From: Paenibacillus sp. SY21-1
Lineage (GTDB): Bacteria > Bacillota > Bacilli > Paenibacillales > Paenibacillaceae
Direction of reading: 5' to 3'
Assembly (NCBI RefSeq): GCF_005222705.1
Contig: NZ_STGF01000009.1
Span: 1-64,000 of the forward strand
Length of the DNA stretch: 64,000 bases
In this document: positions 43,180-53,603 of the stretch, piece after piece
How the letters are laid out: each line of letters opens with the position of its first letter
How positions within the stretch are numbered: the stretch's first letter is position 1
Notes under the pieces: generated by a model
Database searches by the model: none
What the model saw: only the letters and a program-made list of their open reading frames with translations
Told to the model about the DNA's origin: nothing
Program-made: the position numbers and the translations under genes

Positions 43180-44295
43180 TCACTGCATAAGGCGCAGGAC
43201 GGCATTTGGACAATTCATCGGGTTATATTGTTCATCGCGCATGACCATCAGCTTGTCCTTGAATTGTCCTGAAGCATGGGCATCATGGATCAGTGTGAAC
43301 CATTTGTCAACTGTTTCGTTGGAATCAAGCATTTCGCCAAAGCCATTATTAATGAAATATTCGCAGTTTTCTTCCTCTTGGCCGGGAATCGGCTCGTAGA
43401 ACAGCATCGGGATGCCTTTGCTCATTCCTTCGGTGCAGGTCATGCCGCCGGGCTTGGTAACGAGCAAATCCGCAATGTCCATCAGCTTGTTAACCTCGCG
43501 GGTAAAGCCCATAATATGAATGTTCGGATGCTGGAACATAGGGTCCTCCAGCATTTTTTCCCGCATCCTCTCATTGGAGCCGACGCAAAAAACAAGCTGA
43601 GTCGTTTCGCGCCATTTCGTCATATAGGCGAGGGCGTTGTCTTCATACATGATGCCCCATCCTCCGCCCATTATGAGCACAGTTGGCATCGCTTTTAAAT
43701 GGAAGTGCTTCAGGACGTCTGACTTCTCGTATGTATGCCAAAAATTCGGATGCACGGGGATGCCGGTTACTTCTACTCGCTTCGCTTCGACTCCCTTTTG
43801 CACAAGCTTATCCTTTACTACCGGAGAGGATACTAAATAATGATTGACCTCCCGATTGACCCATGAACCATGCGCGTCGTAATCGGTGATGAGCGTATAC
43901 AACGGCATATTCAGCCCCAGCCGCTTGAGTCTGGCGACGACCGCATTGGGCGCGGGATGGGTGCAAACGATGAGCTCGGGCTTAAGCTGGTTGATCACTT
44001 GCGACGTATGGGTATAAAATACACGGTGAATGGCAAGCTGGGTCACGCGGTTAAAAGATTTCTTATAGTTGCTGCGGTACATGAGACCGACCATCTTAGG
44101 CTGTTTGCTTACCGTTTTGCGGTATGCGGATATAATCCACGGACCGAGAACCGGGTTCAGAAATTTCCCGAGCTCAATGACGCGGGTTTGAATATCCGGG
44201 CAAAGCTGCTTTAATCCGGCAGCGAGCGCATAGGCGGCCTGGGTATGGCCGGAGCCAAAACCTTCAGAGAGCAAAAGCACTCTTTTCTTACGCAT
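43180..44295 (-). CDS. UgtP/MGDG-synthase-like glycosyltransferase
   Basis: A 371-residue GT28-type enzyme. The N-terminal MGDG synthase domain reads LLLSEGFGSGHTQAAYALAAG. The C-terminal nucleotide-sugar domain includes LIMGGGWGIMYED and the UDP-binding TKPGGMTCTEGMSKGIPMLFY. UgtP adds glucose to diacylglycerol, giving the glycolipid anchor of lipoteichoic acid; this family also includes other processive transferases, so the acceptor is not certain. ATG 44295 has AGGTGG five bases upstream; GTG 44304 is the alternative. It is followed 36 nt later by the malic enzyme gene. Confidence 0.85.
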   Translation of the reverse strand: MRKKRVLLLSEGFGSGHTQAAYALAAGLKQLCPDIQTRVIELGKFLNPVLGPWIISAYRKTVSKQPKMVGLMYRSNYKKSFNRVTQLAIHRVFYTHTSQVINQLKPELIVCTHPAPNAVVARLKRLGLNMPLYTLITDYDAHGSWVNREVNHYLVSSPVVKDKLVQKGVEAKRVEVTGIPVHPNFWHTYEKSDVLKHFHLKAMPTVLIMGGGWGIMYEDNALAYMTKWRETTQLVFCVGSNERMREKMLEDPMFQHPNIHIMGFTREVNKLMDIADLLVTKPGGMTCTEGMSKGIPMLFYEPIPGQEEENCEYFINNGFGEMLDSNETVDKWFTLIHDAHASGQFKDKLMVMRDEQYNPMNCPNAVLRLMQ

Positions 44296-44512
44296 CCATT
44301 CCACCTACTTTTCTAATTCCATATTACGATGCGCTTGTCTATAACACAAGTTTTTCTGGATAGTTGCCAGTGGATGCCGCCGTCATATAAAATAGAGAAA
44401 TTTGGTGCACACCGAGCTACGTATACATTATAAGGCTATGCGCTTCGGTATCGCGTTATATTTACAGATTATTATAAAAGAAACTAAATTAAAGAAGCGA
44501 GGTTGGACGAAT

Positions 44513-44905
44513 ATGGAGCATATAAATGCGCAAAGCGGCTTGCAGGTCGGAGATTTGGTGAAGGCGGAAGTAAGGACCGGTCATTATATCGGCGAATTGC
44601 TGGAGCTGAACGGACCGCGCGGTCTGGTGAAGGTGTTGGCCGTGCTGAAGCATCCCGAGCAGGGAGACCTGCACAGCCCTTATAATCCGGATGTACCGAT
44701 GTTTCATGAGCGTCGCGCGCTAAGCTATACCGAAAAAACGACGGTTTTGCTCCGCGATCTGGTCCGGTACGCAGGCAGCGTACCGGATTACAGCGAATCG
44801 CTTCGTACCGCAACCGAGGCGGAAATCGCGGCGCTGGATCGATTGCAGCGCTGGGCGGCCAGAGGTCTGGAGCAAATGCTGCAGCTTCAAAAGGAATATA
44901 AGTAA
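44513..44905 (+). CDS. kapB: Kinase-associated protein B
   Basis: A 130-residue soluble protein of the KapB family. VGDLVKAEVRTGHYIGELLEL opens a beta-barrel domain, and LAVLKHPEQGDLHSPYNPDVPMFHERRAL is the family signature. Helices fill the C-terminus. In Bacillus KapB is required for KinB to feed the sporulation phosphorelay. No lipobox is present, despite the historical name lipoprotein. The start is ATG 44513; the frame extends upstream to 44402 without a site. A KinB-like kinase lies 40 kb away in the window rather than next door. Confidence 0.85.
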   Translation: MEHINAQSGLQVGDLVKAEVRTGHYIGELLELNGPRGLVKVLAVLKHPEQGDLHSPYNPDVPMFHERRALSYTEKTTVLLRDLVRYAGSVPDYSESLRTATEAEIAALDRLQRWAARGLEQMLQLQKEYK

Positions 44906-44933
44906 AGAGGTATGAGGGCGAGCCGCAGAAGCA

Positions 44934-46259
44934 TTATTTATTAATGAAAGCGGTTTTCAGCGAATCGCGGTATACAACTTGAAAATCCAATCCTTCGGAC
45001 AAAGCGGCGAGCGGAAGATAGGTTTTGCTCTCGTTGCCAAGCTTGTGAAGAAAAGCCGGCTGCGCGTTTAGCTTTATTGTTGTCCCGTTGACGACAAGCG
45101 TCGTCGCGCCGATTGTAATGGCTACCGTGCGGACGTCCTGCTTGATGGTCGCCGTTTGCGTTTTGACATTCCACGACACCGTTGCCCCAAGCGCTTCCGT
45201 AATTTCCCGCAGCGGCACGTAGGTACGATCCTGCAGCAGAATCGGCTTGTAGGGGCTGATCAGCTCCTTGCCGCTGACAACAACGGAAATCGGAACGCCG
45301 GCTGCGCGTTTCTGTACGGTTAAGTATTCGGACCAGATCGCATCCGCAAAGGCTTCGCCCATCTTGGCATAGCCAAGTGCATTCGGATGAATGTCCCCGC
45401 TGGCGATAGACGTATATTCCAATTCGTAGCCGGTAATGGCTGCGGCGACATTTGCCGTTTTGACGCTTATTCCTTGCACGTTCAGCTTGCCCGTAACGCT
45501 CGCGAGCTTCTCCTGCATCTGCTTTTGCCCGGCGAGCAAAAATTGCCGGTTTTTCTCCGGATACAGCTCCGTCAATTCTCCAAGCACGACCCGCGGCGAC
45601 GGCACCGGCAAATATTGATCGGCAATGATAATCTGTGCGCCTGGCGCCAGCTTGGCCGCCGTTTCCAAGGCGCTCGTCAGCTCCTTATCGTAGCTGGCCA
45701 GTGCCGATTGCAGCAGCGTGCCAGCTTCGGCCAGCTCGGCGTCGGTAGCGACACGGTCTTTTGGCAGCTTGTTGAGGACGGCTCCCATATCATTGCCGCC
45801 AATTGTCAGCACCAGCAGGTCGGCTTTGGCGAGAGCGGCGCGCAGCTCCGCCGTTTGGCTGAAAATAACGTCCGCGCGCGGATCGATTGCGGCGATTCCG
45901 CTTTGCGCCTGCTCGCTCGTAATCGCCTTGTTCTGCTCCGCTGCGGCGAGCCAGCGCGACAATCCGGCCGTTTGCAGGCCGAGCACTCCATAATTCGCAT
46001 ATTCCGCGCGCAAGCCGTGGAACAGCGCCTGCTCAAACACCCGTTCGACGTAGCCGTAAGGAATGGACTTCTCCGTAAAGCCGAGCTGGTAGCCTGCCGT
46101 CAGCGAATCGCCGATTGCGACAATCCGGTAAGACGTCTTGTCGTCGCCGGCTGCGCTTGCGAATGGCGAGGTTCCCGCAAGCGCTATGATTGCGGCCAGA
46201 AATGCCAGCGCGCAAGCGCGAAGCGGCGCTTTCCTAAAGTTACTATACAAATCCAACAC
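44934..46259 (-). CDS. Secreted SGNH/GDSL hydrolase with C-terminal stalk domain
   Basis: A 441-residue exported esterase-like protein. A signal peptide (to about residue 37, SPFASAA) precedes a GDSL lipase domain with Ser52 in AIGDSLTAG, GGND (154-157) and the DIH catalytic pair (289-291). Residues 315-440 form a copper-amine-oxidase N-like domain (VVVSGKELISPYKPILLQDRTYVPLREI), a cell-surface adhesive or stalk module common in paenibacilli. It starts at TTG 46259 behind AAAGGA. The substrate could be an acetylated polysaccharide or lipid. Confidence 0.85.
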   Translation of the reverse strand: MLDLYSNFRKAPLRACALAFLAAIIALAGTSPFASAAGDDKTSYRIVAIGDSLTAGYQLGFTEKSIPYGYVERVFEQALFHGLRAEYANYGVLGLQTAGLSRWLAAAEQNKAITSEQAQSGIAAIDPRADVIFSQTAELRAALAKADLLVLTIGGNDMGAVLNKLPKDRVATDAELAEAGTLLQSALASYDKELTSALETAAKLAPGAQIIIADQYLPVPSPRVVLGELTELYPEKNRQFLLAGQKQMQEKLASVTGKLNVQGISVKTANVAAAITGYELEYTSIASGDIHPNALGYAKMGEAFADAIWSEYLTVQKRAAGVPISVVVSGKELISPYKPILLQDRTYVPLREITEALGATVSWNVKTQTATIKQDVRTVAITIGATTLVVNGTTIKLNAQPAFLHKLGNESKTYLPLAALSEGLDFQVVYRDSLKTAFINK

Positions 46260-46429
46260 ATCCTTTTGCTAATATAATAGTAAGCCTCATCCCCATTCTA
46301 ATATACAATCGATGCGAGCGGTATGATAAACGAATATTTTAAGCGGCGGAGATTGCAATGTTCGTACTCTGGCCTATGAATTGGTTCATTTTTTCGTCAA
46401 AAAGTACAAATAATTATAAGAATATTAAA

Positions 46430-46458
46430 TTGATTCCGATTTGGGCTGGTGTTAAAAT
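46430..46458 (+). promoter_or_regulatory. Sigma-A promoter of the glutamate synthase gene
   Basis: TTGATT (46430-46435), a 17-nt spacer and TAAAAT (46453-46458), 73 nt before the start. No GltC or TnrA box is recognised. Confidence 0.65.
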
Positions 46459-46530
46459 AGCATAATAATCTCATTGTCGCGGTATAGGCCGGTATATGGT
46501 TAAATTTTATCTATAGAAAGGTTGCACACG

Positions 46531-49500
46531 ATGAAAGAACATATTTTGGGATTGCCGCCAAAGCAAGGGCTCTATGATCCGCAATTCGAGAAAGACGCCT
46601 GCGGTATGGGCTTTGTGGCCAACATCAAGGGAATCAAGTCGCACAAGGTCATTCGTCAGGCGCTCATGCTGCTCGAGAATATGGAGCATCGCGGAGGTCA
46701 AGGCAGCGAACCGAATACGGGGGACGGAGCAGGCATTTTGCTGCAAATTCCGCACGCCTTTTTTGCAGCTGAGCTGAAGAAGCAAGAGCTTGAGCTCCCG
46801 CAGCCGGGCACTTATGCGGTCGGCATGATCTTTATGCCGCATGACGATGCGGCTCGCGGTGCAATCGAGCGCGAGGTGGAGTCCATCGTCAGCGAAGAGG
46901 GCCAGTCCGTTATCGGCTGGCGTACGGTTCCGACGGACGACAGGAAGCTGGGCGAATCCGCGCTGAAGGTAAAGCCTTACGTTCGTCAATTGTTTATCAA
47001 GCAGAATGACGGTTTGACCGACAATCTGGCATTTGAGCGCAAGCTGTACGTTATCCGCAAACGCGCGGAGCTTGCGATTCGCTATTCCGGCAAGGAAGGC
47101 GGAAATATGTTCTATTTCTCGAGCCTCTCCTCGCGCAAAATCGTGTACAAGGGCATGCTTACGACGGAGCAGGTCCGTTCGTTTTATGTTGAGCTGAACG
47201 ACGAGTCCGTTGTCTCGGCTATGGCGCTCGTTCACTCCCGTTTCAGTACGAATACGTTCCCGAGCTGGGAGCGCGCGCATCCGTTCCACTATATGATCCA
47301 CAACGGCGAGATCAACACGCTGCGCGGCAACGTGAACTGGATGCACGCTCGTCAGACGCTGTTCGCATCGGAGCTGTTCGGCGACGATTTGGAAAAAATC
47401 AAGCCGATTATTAATCCGGACGGCTCGGATACGGCGATGTTCGACAATACGCTGGAGTTCCTGTTCCTCTCCGGACGTCCGATGGCGCATGCGGCGATGA
47501 TGATGGTGCCTGAGCCTTGGTCCAATCACGAGAGCATGAGCGATGAGCGCAAAGCGTTCTACGAGTACCACAGCACGCTGATGGAGCCGTGGGACGGTCC
47601 TGCCGCGCTTGGCTTCACGGACGGCATCAAGATCGGCGCTACGCTTGACCGGAACGGCTTGCGTCCTGCGCGTTACTACGTAACGAAGGACGATCATATC
47701 ATTCTCGGCTCCGAAGCGGGAACGGTTGAGCTGCCACCGGAAGAAATTTTATACAAGGACCGTCTGCGTCCGGGCCGCATGCTGCTGGTCGACACCGAGC
47801 AGGGCAGAATTATTTCCGATGAGGAAGTAAAACGCGAGATCGAAACGGAGCATCCGTACCGCGATTGGCTGAACGAGCATCTCGTCGACTTGGCCGATTT
47901 GCCGGATGCGCCGGAGCTTCCGGAGCTGTCGCACGACACGGTGCAGCAAAGGCAGCAGGCATTCGGATATACGTTTGAAGACATTCGCAAGGTGCTTGAG
48001 CCAATGGCCGGCAGCGGCGCGGAGCCGATCGGCTCCATGGGCTACGATGCCCCGCTTGCCGTTTTGTCGGAGCGTCCTCAGCGTCTGTATAACTATTTCA
48101 AACAATTGTTCGCGCAAGTTACGAACCCGCCGATCGATGCGATCCGCGAGGAAATTATTACCTCAACAGGCACGACGATCGGTCCGGAGCGCAATCTGCT
48201 GAATCCGGAACCTGAAAGCTGCCGTCATATTAAGCTGGAAACGCCGATTCTGTCGAACGAGCAATTCGCGAAGCTGCGCCATGTGCGCCGCCCGGGCTTC
48301 CGTTCGATTACGCTCCCGATTTTCTTCCCTGCTTCCGAAGGCGAGGAGGGCTTGCGTACGGCGCTGAAGCAAATGTGCGAAGCCGCCGACCGCGTTATCG
48401 ACAAAGGGCATAACCTGCTGATTTTGTCCGACCGCGGCATCGATAAGGACAACGCGGCTATTCCGGCCTTGCTGGCCGTTTCCGCCTTGCACCACCATCT
48501 GATTCGTCAAGGCACGCGTACGAAGGTGGCGCTGCTGCTCGAATCCGGCGAGCCGCGCGAGGTGCATCATTTTGCGCTGCTGCTTGGCTACGGCGTAAGC
48601 GCGGTTAACCCTTATCTTGCGTTTGAATCGCTTGACGACATGATTCGCCAAGGCATGCTGCGCGGCGTAACGCATGAGAAAGCCGTCAAGAACTTTATCA
48701 AGGGCGCGACGAAAGGCGTTATTAAAATTTTATCCAAAATGGGCATCTCCACCATTCAGTCCTACCGCGGCGCTCAAATTTTTGAAGCGCTTGGCCTGAA
48801 GGAGGATGTCATTAACGAATATTTCACCTGGACGCCGTCCCGTATCGGCGGTATCGGTCTTGATGTTATCGCGGAGGAAACGCTCAAGCATCACAACCGT
48901 GCATTCTCCGAGCAAGAGGGCGGCGAGAAGGAGCTTGACTCCGGCGGCGATTATCAATGGCGGAAAGACGGCGAGGATCACCTGTTCACGCCTCAAACGA
49001 TCCATACGCTGCAAATGGCTTCGCGCGCCAACGATTACAAGCTGTACAAGAAGTTCTCCGCTCTAGTACAGGGCGAGGACAAGAAGCATCTGACGCTTCG
49101 TTCCCTGCTGCAGTTCAAGAAAGACCGCGCAGCGGTTCCGATTGAGGAAGTTGAATCGATCGAGTCCATCGTGAAACGGTTCAAAACCGGCGCGATGTCG
49201 TTCGGCTCGATCAGCAAGGAAGCGCATGAGAGCCTTGCGATCGCAATGAACCGCTTGGGCGGCAAGTCGAACACAGGCGAAGGCGGCGAGGACCCGGCGC
49301 GGTTTATTCCAGACGCCAACGGCGATTCCAGACGAAGCGCCATCAAGCAGGTTGCATCGGGCCGTTTTGGCGTAACGAGCAACTATCTGGTTAACGCCGA
49401 CGAAATTCAGATCAAAATGGCGCAAGGCGCTAAACCGGGCGAAGGCGGACAATTGCCTGGCTTGAAGGTATATCCTTGGGTAGCCGAGGTGCGCGGCTCG

Positions 49501-51135
49501 ACACCGGGCGTCGGCCTGATTTCACCGCCACCGCATCACGACATTTATTCGATCGAGGATTTGGCGGAGCTGGTCCACGATCTCAAAAATGCGAACCCTC
49601 GCGCACGCATTAACGTTAAGCTCGTATCCGGCGTAGGCGTCGGCACTATTGCAACGGGTGTTGCAAAAGGACGCGCCGACGTGATTATGGTCAGCGGCTA
49701 TGACGGCGGCACCGGCGCTTCGCCGATGGGCTCGATCCGCCATGCAGGCTTGCCATGGGAGCTGGGCCTTGCAGAAACGCATCAGACGCTTATGCTGAAC
49801 AACCTGCGTGATCGTGTCGTTCTGGAAACGGACGGCAAGATGATGAATGGCCGCGACGTAGCGATTGCCGTTTTGCTGGGAGCCGAGGAATACGGCTTCT
49901 CGACTGCGCCGCTGATCGTGCTTGGCTGCATCATGATGCGCGTATGTCAATTGGATACTTGTCCGGTCGGCGTTGCGACTCAAAATCCGGAGCTTCGCAA
50001 GAAGTTTATGGGCGATCCTGGCCATGTCGTGAACTACCTGCGCTTTATTGCCGAGGAGCTTCGCGAGATTATGGCTGAGCTTGGCTTCCGTACGATTCAG
50101 GAAATGGTCGGACGCGTAGATCTGCTGGAGACGAAGCATCTGCAGGAGCATTACAAAGCGAAAGGCGTCGATCTGTCCGGCTTGCTGTACGAAGCGGATG
50201 TTCCGAAAGATGCTATTCGTTACAATGTTCAGGAGCAGAACCACGGTCTGGAGCTGTCGATCGATATGCAGGAGCTTGTGCCGCTGGCTCAGCCTGCGCT
50301 TGAGCGCGGAGAGCAAGTACGCGGCTCGTTTAAAATTTTGAACACGAATCGGGTTGTGGGCACGATTCTCGGCAGCGAGGTTACGCGCCGCTACGGTGCG
50401 GAGGGCTTGCCTGAGGACACCATCTCGTACCATTTTGTCGGCACAGCGGGTCAAAGCTTCGGTGCGTTTGTTCCTAAAGGCATTACCCTTTCAATCGAGG
50501 GCGACTCCAATGACTATGTCGGCAAAGGCTTGTCGGGAGGAAAAATCATCGTTGCTCCGTCTCCAAAAGCGAGCTTCGTAGCCGAAGAGAACGTTATTAT
50601 CGGCAATACCGCGCTGTACGGCGCGACAAGCGGTCAGGCTTATATCCGCGGCGTAGCGGGCGAGCGGTTCGCTGTCCGCAACAGCGGTGTGAACGTAGTC
50701 GTAGAAGGCGTAGGCGATCACGGCTGCGAATATATGACTGGCGGACGCGTCGTTATTCTCGGAGGCACAGGGCGCAACTTCGGAGCGGGCATGTCGGGCG
50801 GCGTCGCTTATGTCTACGACGAGAAAGGCGACTTTTACAACCATGTCAATTTGGAAATGGTGCTGCTGGAGCGTCTTGAGGAAGCGGAAGATATCGTTGA
50901 GCTTCGCGACTTGATCGAAGCGCATGTCCAGTATACGGACAGCGAAGCCGGCAAACGCGTGTTGAACGATTGGGACGCTTCGCTCGGCAAATTTGTGAAG
51001 GTCATTCCTAAGGATTACAAGCGGATGCTGGAGCAAATTCGCAAGGCGGAGGATTCCGGTCTAGAGGGCGAAGCGGCATTGCTTGCAGCCTTCGAGGCGA
51101 ACAAACGCGAGCAAGCTCGCACAGGCGGCAAATAA
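46531..51135 (+). CDS. gltA: Glutamate synthase large subunit
   Basis: A 1534-residue multidomain enzyme converting glutamine and 2-oxoglutarate to two glutamates. The class II amidotransferase domain follows a 23-residue propeptide, with Cys24 (KDACGMGF) as the mature nucleophile. The central and FMN-binding synthase domains follow, with a 3Fe-4S cluster ligated by Cys in [17 protein letters not shown]. The C-terminal right-handed beta-helix is rich in GG-turns. ATG 46531 has AAAGG. The small subunit gene is not next door, unlike in Bacillus; it must be elsewhere, or a ferredoxin-type partner is used. Confidence 0.97.
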   Translation: MKEHILGLPPKQGLYDPQFEKDACGMGFVANIKGIKSHKVIRQALMLLENMEHRGGQGSEPNTGDGAGILLQIPHAFFAAELKKQELELPQPGTYAVGMIFMPHDDAARGAIEREVESIVSEEGQSVIGWRTVPTDDRKLGESALKVKPYVRQLFIKQNDGLTDNLAFERKLYVIRKRAELAIRYSGKEGGNMFYFSSLSSRKIVYKGMLTTEQVRSFYVELNDESVVSAMALVHSRFSTNTFPSWERAHPFHYMIHNGEINTLRGNVNWMHARQTLFASELFGDDLEKIKPIINPDGSDTAMFDNTLEFLFLSGRPMAHAAMMMVPEPWSNHESMSDERKAFYEYHSTLMEPWDGPAALGFTDGIKIGATLDRNGLRPARYYVTKDDHIILGSEAGTVELPPEEILYKDRLRPGRMLLVDTEQGRIISDEEVKREIETEHPYRDWLNEHLVDLADLPDAPELPELSHDTVQQRQQAFGYTFEDIRKVLEPMAGSGAEPIGSMGYDAPLAVLSERPQRLYNYFKQLFAQVTNPPIDAIREEIITSTGTTIGPERNLLNPEPESCRHIKLETPILSNEQFAKLRHVRRPGFRSITLPIFFPASEGEEGLRTALKQMCEAADRVIDKGHNLLILSDRGIDKDNAAIPALLAVSALHHHLIRQGTRTKVALLLESGEPREVHHFALLLGYGVSAVNPYLAFESLDDMIRQGMLRGVTHEKAVKNFIKGATKGVIKILSKMGISTIQSYRGAQIFEALGLKEDVINEYFTWTPSRIGGIGLDVIAEETLKHHNRAFSEQEGGEKELDSGGDYQWRKDGEDHLFTPQTIHTLQMASRANDYKLYKKFSALVQGEDKKHLTLRSLLQFKKDRAAVPIEEVESIESIVKRFKTGAMSFGSISKEAHESLAIAMNRLGGKSNTGEGGEDPARFIPDANGDSRRSAIKQVASGRFGVTSNYLVNADEIQIKMAQGAKPGEGGQLPGLKVYPWVAEVRGSTPGVGLISPPPHHDIYSIEDLAELVHDLKNANPRARINVKLVSGVGVGTIATGVAKGRADVIMVSGYDGGTGASPMGSIRHAGLPWELGLAETHQTLMLNNLRDRVVLETDGKMMNGRDVAIAVLLGAEEYGFSTAPLIVLGCIMMRVCQLDTCPVGVATQNPELRKKFMGDPGHVVNYLRFIAEELREIMAELGFRTIQEMVGRVDLLETKHLQEHYKAKGVDLSGLLYEADVPKDAIRYNVQEQNHGLELSIDMQELVPLAQPALERGEQVRGSFKILNTNRVVGTILGSEVTRRYGAEGLPEDTISYHFVGTAGQSFGAFVPKGITLSIEGDSNDYVGKGLSGGKIIVAPSPKASFVAEENVIIGNTALYGATSGQAYIRGVAGERFAVRNSGVNVVVEGVGDHGCEYMTGGRVVILGGTGRNFGAGMSGGVAYVYDEKGDFYNHVNLEMVLLERLEEAEDIVELRDLIEAHVQYTDSEAGKRVLNDWDASLGKFVKVIPKDYKRMLEQIRKAEDSGLEGEAALLAAFEANKREQARTGGK

Positions 51136-51143
51136 TAATGAAC

Positions 51144-51188
51144 AACTGGCATCGAAGCAGAGCGTCTGCATCGGTGCCAGTTTTTTTT
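51144..51188 (+). terminator. Terminator after the glutamate synthase gene
   Basis: AACTGGCA (51144-51151) pairs with TGCCAGTT (51175-51182), followed by Ts to 51188. At 51287-51292 a TATAAT begins the PilZ transcript, with no clear -35. Confidence 0.85.
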
Positions 51189-51337
51189 GAAAACATGGGA
51201 ATTAGCCGGCGTCGATTCGACAAAAACTGGGGAAATTAGAAAAAAGCTGCGCCCATCAACCGACAAAATCCATCTGCGGACTCGGATATAATGGTGTTAT
51301 CGTTTCTAACGCGTTGTGCAAGGTGGAGGAAGTGGAG

Positions 51338-51778
51338 ATGGCGACTAAGCAAAGCGACGACCCGCGGGAGCATATCAGGCTTCGGTTCGCGGCAGGAATA
51401 AAAGCCGAATTGCGGCTGCTGGGGCAAAGCGGAGCGTTGTTGTCCAGCTCCAGCTCGCATGTGCTGCTGTTAAACATTAGTCCTGGCGGATTATGCTTTT
51501 TATCCGGCTTGCAGTTTCCGGTGCAGCCCAACTATCAGGCCGAATTCCGAATCCAGCTTTCCAAAAGCCAGGTTATCGTTCGCGGCCGGATCGTATGGCA
51601 GCAGCCAAGCGATAATTTGTTCAGGCACGGGGTTAGGCTGGAAAGCTCGGAGACGCTCCGATCGTTGATGATCGGCGCGTTAAATGAAGAATTGCTGGCA
51701 CGCGAGCCGAGGCGGCAAAAAATTCATCAATTGTATAACCGCCTTCTTCACCGGAGCGACGTCAAATATGGCGGATAA
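51338..51778 (+). CDS. PilZ-domain protein, putative c-di-GMP effector
   Basis: A 146-residue soluble protein with one PilZ-like barrel. The basic REHIRLRF region near residue 10 and LLLNISPGGLCF near 45 correspond to the RxxxR and [D/N]xSxxG motifs that grip cyclic di-GMP; the second has Asn in place of the usual Asp. The helical C-terminus (LLAREPRRQKIHQLYNRLL) follows. ATG 51338 lies behind GGAGGAAGTGGAG. It is 46 nt upstream of the mannose guanylyltransferase gene, so c-di-GMP control of polysaccharide precursor use is inferred. Confidence 0.75.
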   Translation: MATKQSDDPREHIRLRFAAGIKAELRLLGQSGALLSSSSSHVLLLNISPGGLCFLSGLQFPVQPNYQAEFRIQLSKSQVIVRGRIVWQQPSDNLFRHGVRLESSETLRSLMIGALNEELLAREPRRQKIHQLYNRLLHRSDVKYGG

Positions 51779-51824
51779 GACAACTATTTGCGTAACATCA
51801 TGCGAGTCGTCAAGGGGGACAGCT

Positions 51825-53135
51825 ATGAAAATCATTTTGTTGTCGGGTGGCTACGGCAAACGATTGTGGCCGCTTACGAGCAGTAAACGGGCCAAACAGT
51901 ATTTGCCGATGCTGGACTCTCCCGGAGGAGCTGCGGAATCGCTTTTACAGCGGGTGTGGAGACAGCTTGGAGACGCGGGACTTCAAACGCATACGCATAT
52001 ATCGACCTGTCTGGAGCAAATGGAGATCGTCCAGCGGCAGACGGGAGGGCAGGCTGGGATCGTCGTTGAGCCAGAGCCGCGCGATACATACCCGGCGGTA
52101 GCGTTAGCAGCCGCTTATTTGCATTCTATTGCAGGAGTTTCATTAAATGAAACGATTGTTGTTATGCCGGTAGATGCTTTCGTAGAGGCCGATTTTTATG
52201 AATCCTTGCATGAGCTGCCCGTGCTGCTGCAGCAGTCCGGCCATGAGTGGCTTGCTTTTACATCCGCGTCAAGCAGGGATCAAAGAGCGGCAACCGGAGT
52301 GAACGCCCGGACAGGCAGAGTTGATGCCGATGGGCCGGATTTCGCCCGAAACAGCAGCGTTTACGCTTTTCAGCTGGGAACCATGATTACGATGATTACA
52401 AGGCAAGGACTGCCGGCTTATTACGACGAGCTGTACAAGCAGTACGGCAGGCTTGCAAAGGTCGGTCTGGAAAGCGAATTGCAGCATCGCATGGCTGCCA
52501 AAGGCATCGTTCACTACCACGGAAACTGGACCAGCCTGCGTTCGTGGAGGGCGATGGCCGAGAAAATCCGCTTTGCGCGGCTTGGAGCCGGAGAAGGGGA
52601 CAAAGGCGGCGAGCAGACGACCATTATGAATGAGCTTGGCATCCCGATTACGATTGTCGGACTGGACCAGCTGCTAGTGGCTGCGGGCCCGAATGGCATT
52701 CTCATTGCTGCCAAGGCTGCTGAAGCCCAGCTTGACGCTGCGCTGAAAGCGTTAATTGCGCCGTCATGCTGCGAGGAATACAATTGGGGGAGCGTACGCG
52801 TAATTGACCGCGGAGCGTTGAGCTCCGGTTTGCAAAGCGTAACAAACCGCATAAAAATTACAGCCGGCCATAATATGAATTATGAGATGCATTTTCACAG
52901 GAGCGAGGTGTGGACTGTCTTGGCGGGAGATGGCATTGCTATCGTCGATGAGCGAAGCTTTCGGATCGGCGCCGGAGATACCATCCGCATTCCGGAACGA
53001 TCCAGGCATAGCGTACTGGCCATCACCGAATTGGAGCTGCTCGAAGTGCAGACGGGCCAGACGATACGCGAGGATGATTGCATAAGGCTGGGCAGCGCGT
53101 GGGAGGAAATTACCGGTCAAATGAATATGGCATAA
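51825..53135 (+). CDS. Mannose-1-phosphate guanylyltransferase with cupin domain
   Basis: A 436-residue bifunctional-type enzyme. The N-terminal nucleotidyltransferase shows LLSGGYGKRLWPLTSSKRAKQYLPM (partly shown), with the Lys of the GGxGxRLWP motif. The C-terminal cupin (about residues 335-425) has YNWGSVRV, the metal-binding MHFHRSEVW and a late TIRIPERSRHSV, as in mannose-6-phosphate isomerase. It supplies GDP-mannose for exopolysaccharide or glycan synthesis. The middle region (about 250-300) is less conserved than usual. AAGGGGGACAG precedes ATG 51825. It is probably co-transcribed with the PilZ gene. Confidence 0.83.
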   Translation: MKIILLSGGYGKRLWPLTSSKRAKQYLPMLDSPGGAAESLLQRVWRQLGDAGLQTHTHISTCLEQMEIVQRQTGGQAGIVVEPEPRDTYPAVALAAAYLHSIAGVSLNETIVVMPVDAFVEADFYESLHELPVLLQQSGHEWLAFTSASSRDQRAATGVNARTGRVDADGPDFARNSSVYAFQLGTMITMITRQGLPAYYDELYKQYGRLAKVGLESELQHRMAAKGIVHYHGNWTSLRSWRAMAEKIRFARLGAGEGDKGGEQTTIMNELGIPITIVGLDQLLVAAGPNGILIAAKAAEAQLDAALKALIAPSCCEEYNWGSVRVIDRGALSSGLQSVTNRIKITAGHNMNYEMHFHRSEVWTVLAGDGIAIVDERSFRIGAGDTIRIPERSRHSVLAITELELLEVQTGQTIREDDCIRLGSAWEEITGQMNMA

Positions 53136-53191
53136 GCGGGAAGCGGATTTCGGCTGGCAACCAATTGCAGGGGAGAGGAAGCGATCTATGA

Positions 53192-53443
53192 ATGATGCGT
53201 TTCAAGGACTGTTTTTATTGCGTTAGTTGCGGAAAGATGGTAGCCAATCCCGAAGCAGACGTAGTGTTTCGGACAGGTTTCTTTCAGGTGGTTCATCCGT
53301 TGGGTTGTTGCTTGAGGTGCAGCTTGAATGAGGAGCAAATCGAATCAAGCGTTAAATTGCCGGGCCAGACCAGTAACTATGACTTAAAAATGTTCTTGCG
53401 CGCAGACGCAAAGCTTGCTGATTGCAACTTGCATTCGTTCTAA
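53192..53443 (+). CDS. Small zinc-ribbon-like protein
   Basis: An 83-residue protein with two cysteine clusters: CFYCVSC (Cys7, 10, 13) and GCCLRC (Cys39, 40, 43). This spacing suits a single zinc ribbon. The rest is hydrophilic, without signal or membrane segment. GGGGAGAGGAAGCG stands before two adjacent ATGs. An out-of-frame ATG at 53188 would give only 12 residues. It is followed by a strong hairpin. I do not recognise the family; it could be a small regulator. Confidence 0.55.
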   Translation: MMRFKDCFYCVSCGKMVANPEADVVFRTGFFQVVHPLGCCLRCSLNEEQIESSVKLPGQTSNYDLKMFLRADAKLADCNLHSF

Positions 53444-53454
53444 AAAATATGTTC

Positions 53455-53494
53455 GCCCCGGCAGCCGCATAAGGGAAAAATGCGGCGCCGGGGC
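53455..53494 (+). terminator. Long GC-rich hairpin after the zinc-ribbon gene
   Basis: GCCCCGGC-A-GCCGCAT pairs with ATGCGGC-GCCGGGGC, a 15-bp stem with one bulge. No T-tract follows, so it may stabilise mRNA instead of terminating. Confidence 0.5.
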
Positions 53495-53603
53495 TATTGT
53501 GCGTGCAGAAGCGGAAGGAGCCGTTCCATTGGCTTGCTACCAATTACTTCCTTGATCGTATATAATAACATTTGATATGTAGCGATGGAGGAGGACCACG
53601 GAA

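Noticed and set aside
46507..47697. A 396-residue open frame antisense to the glutamate synthase gene
   Set aside because: It mirrors a strongly coding gene with biased codons, lacks a ribosome site, and its arginine/histidine-rich product shows no recognisable domain.
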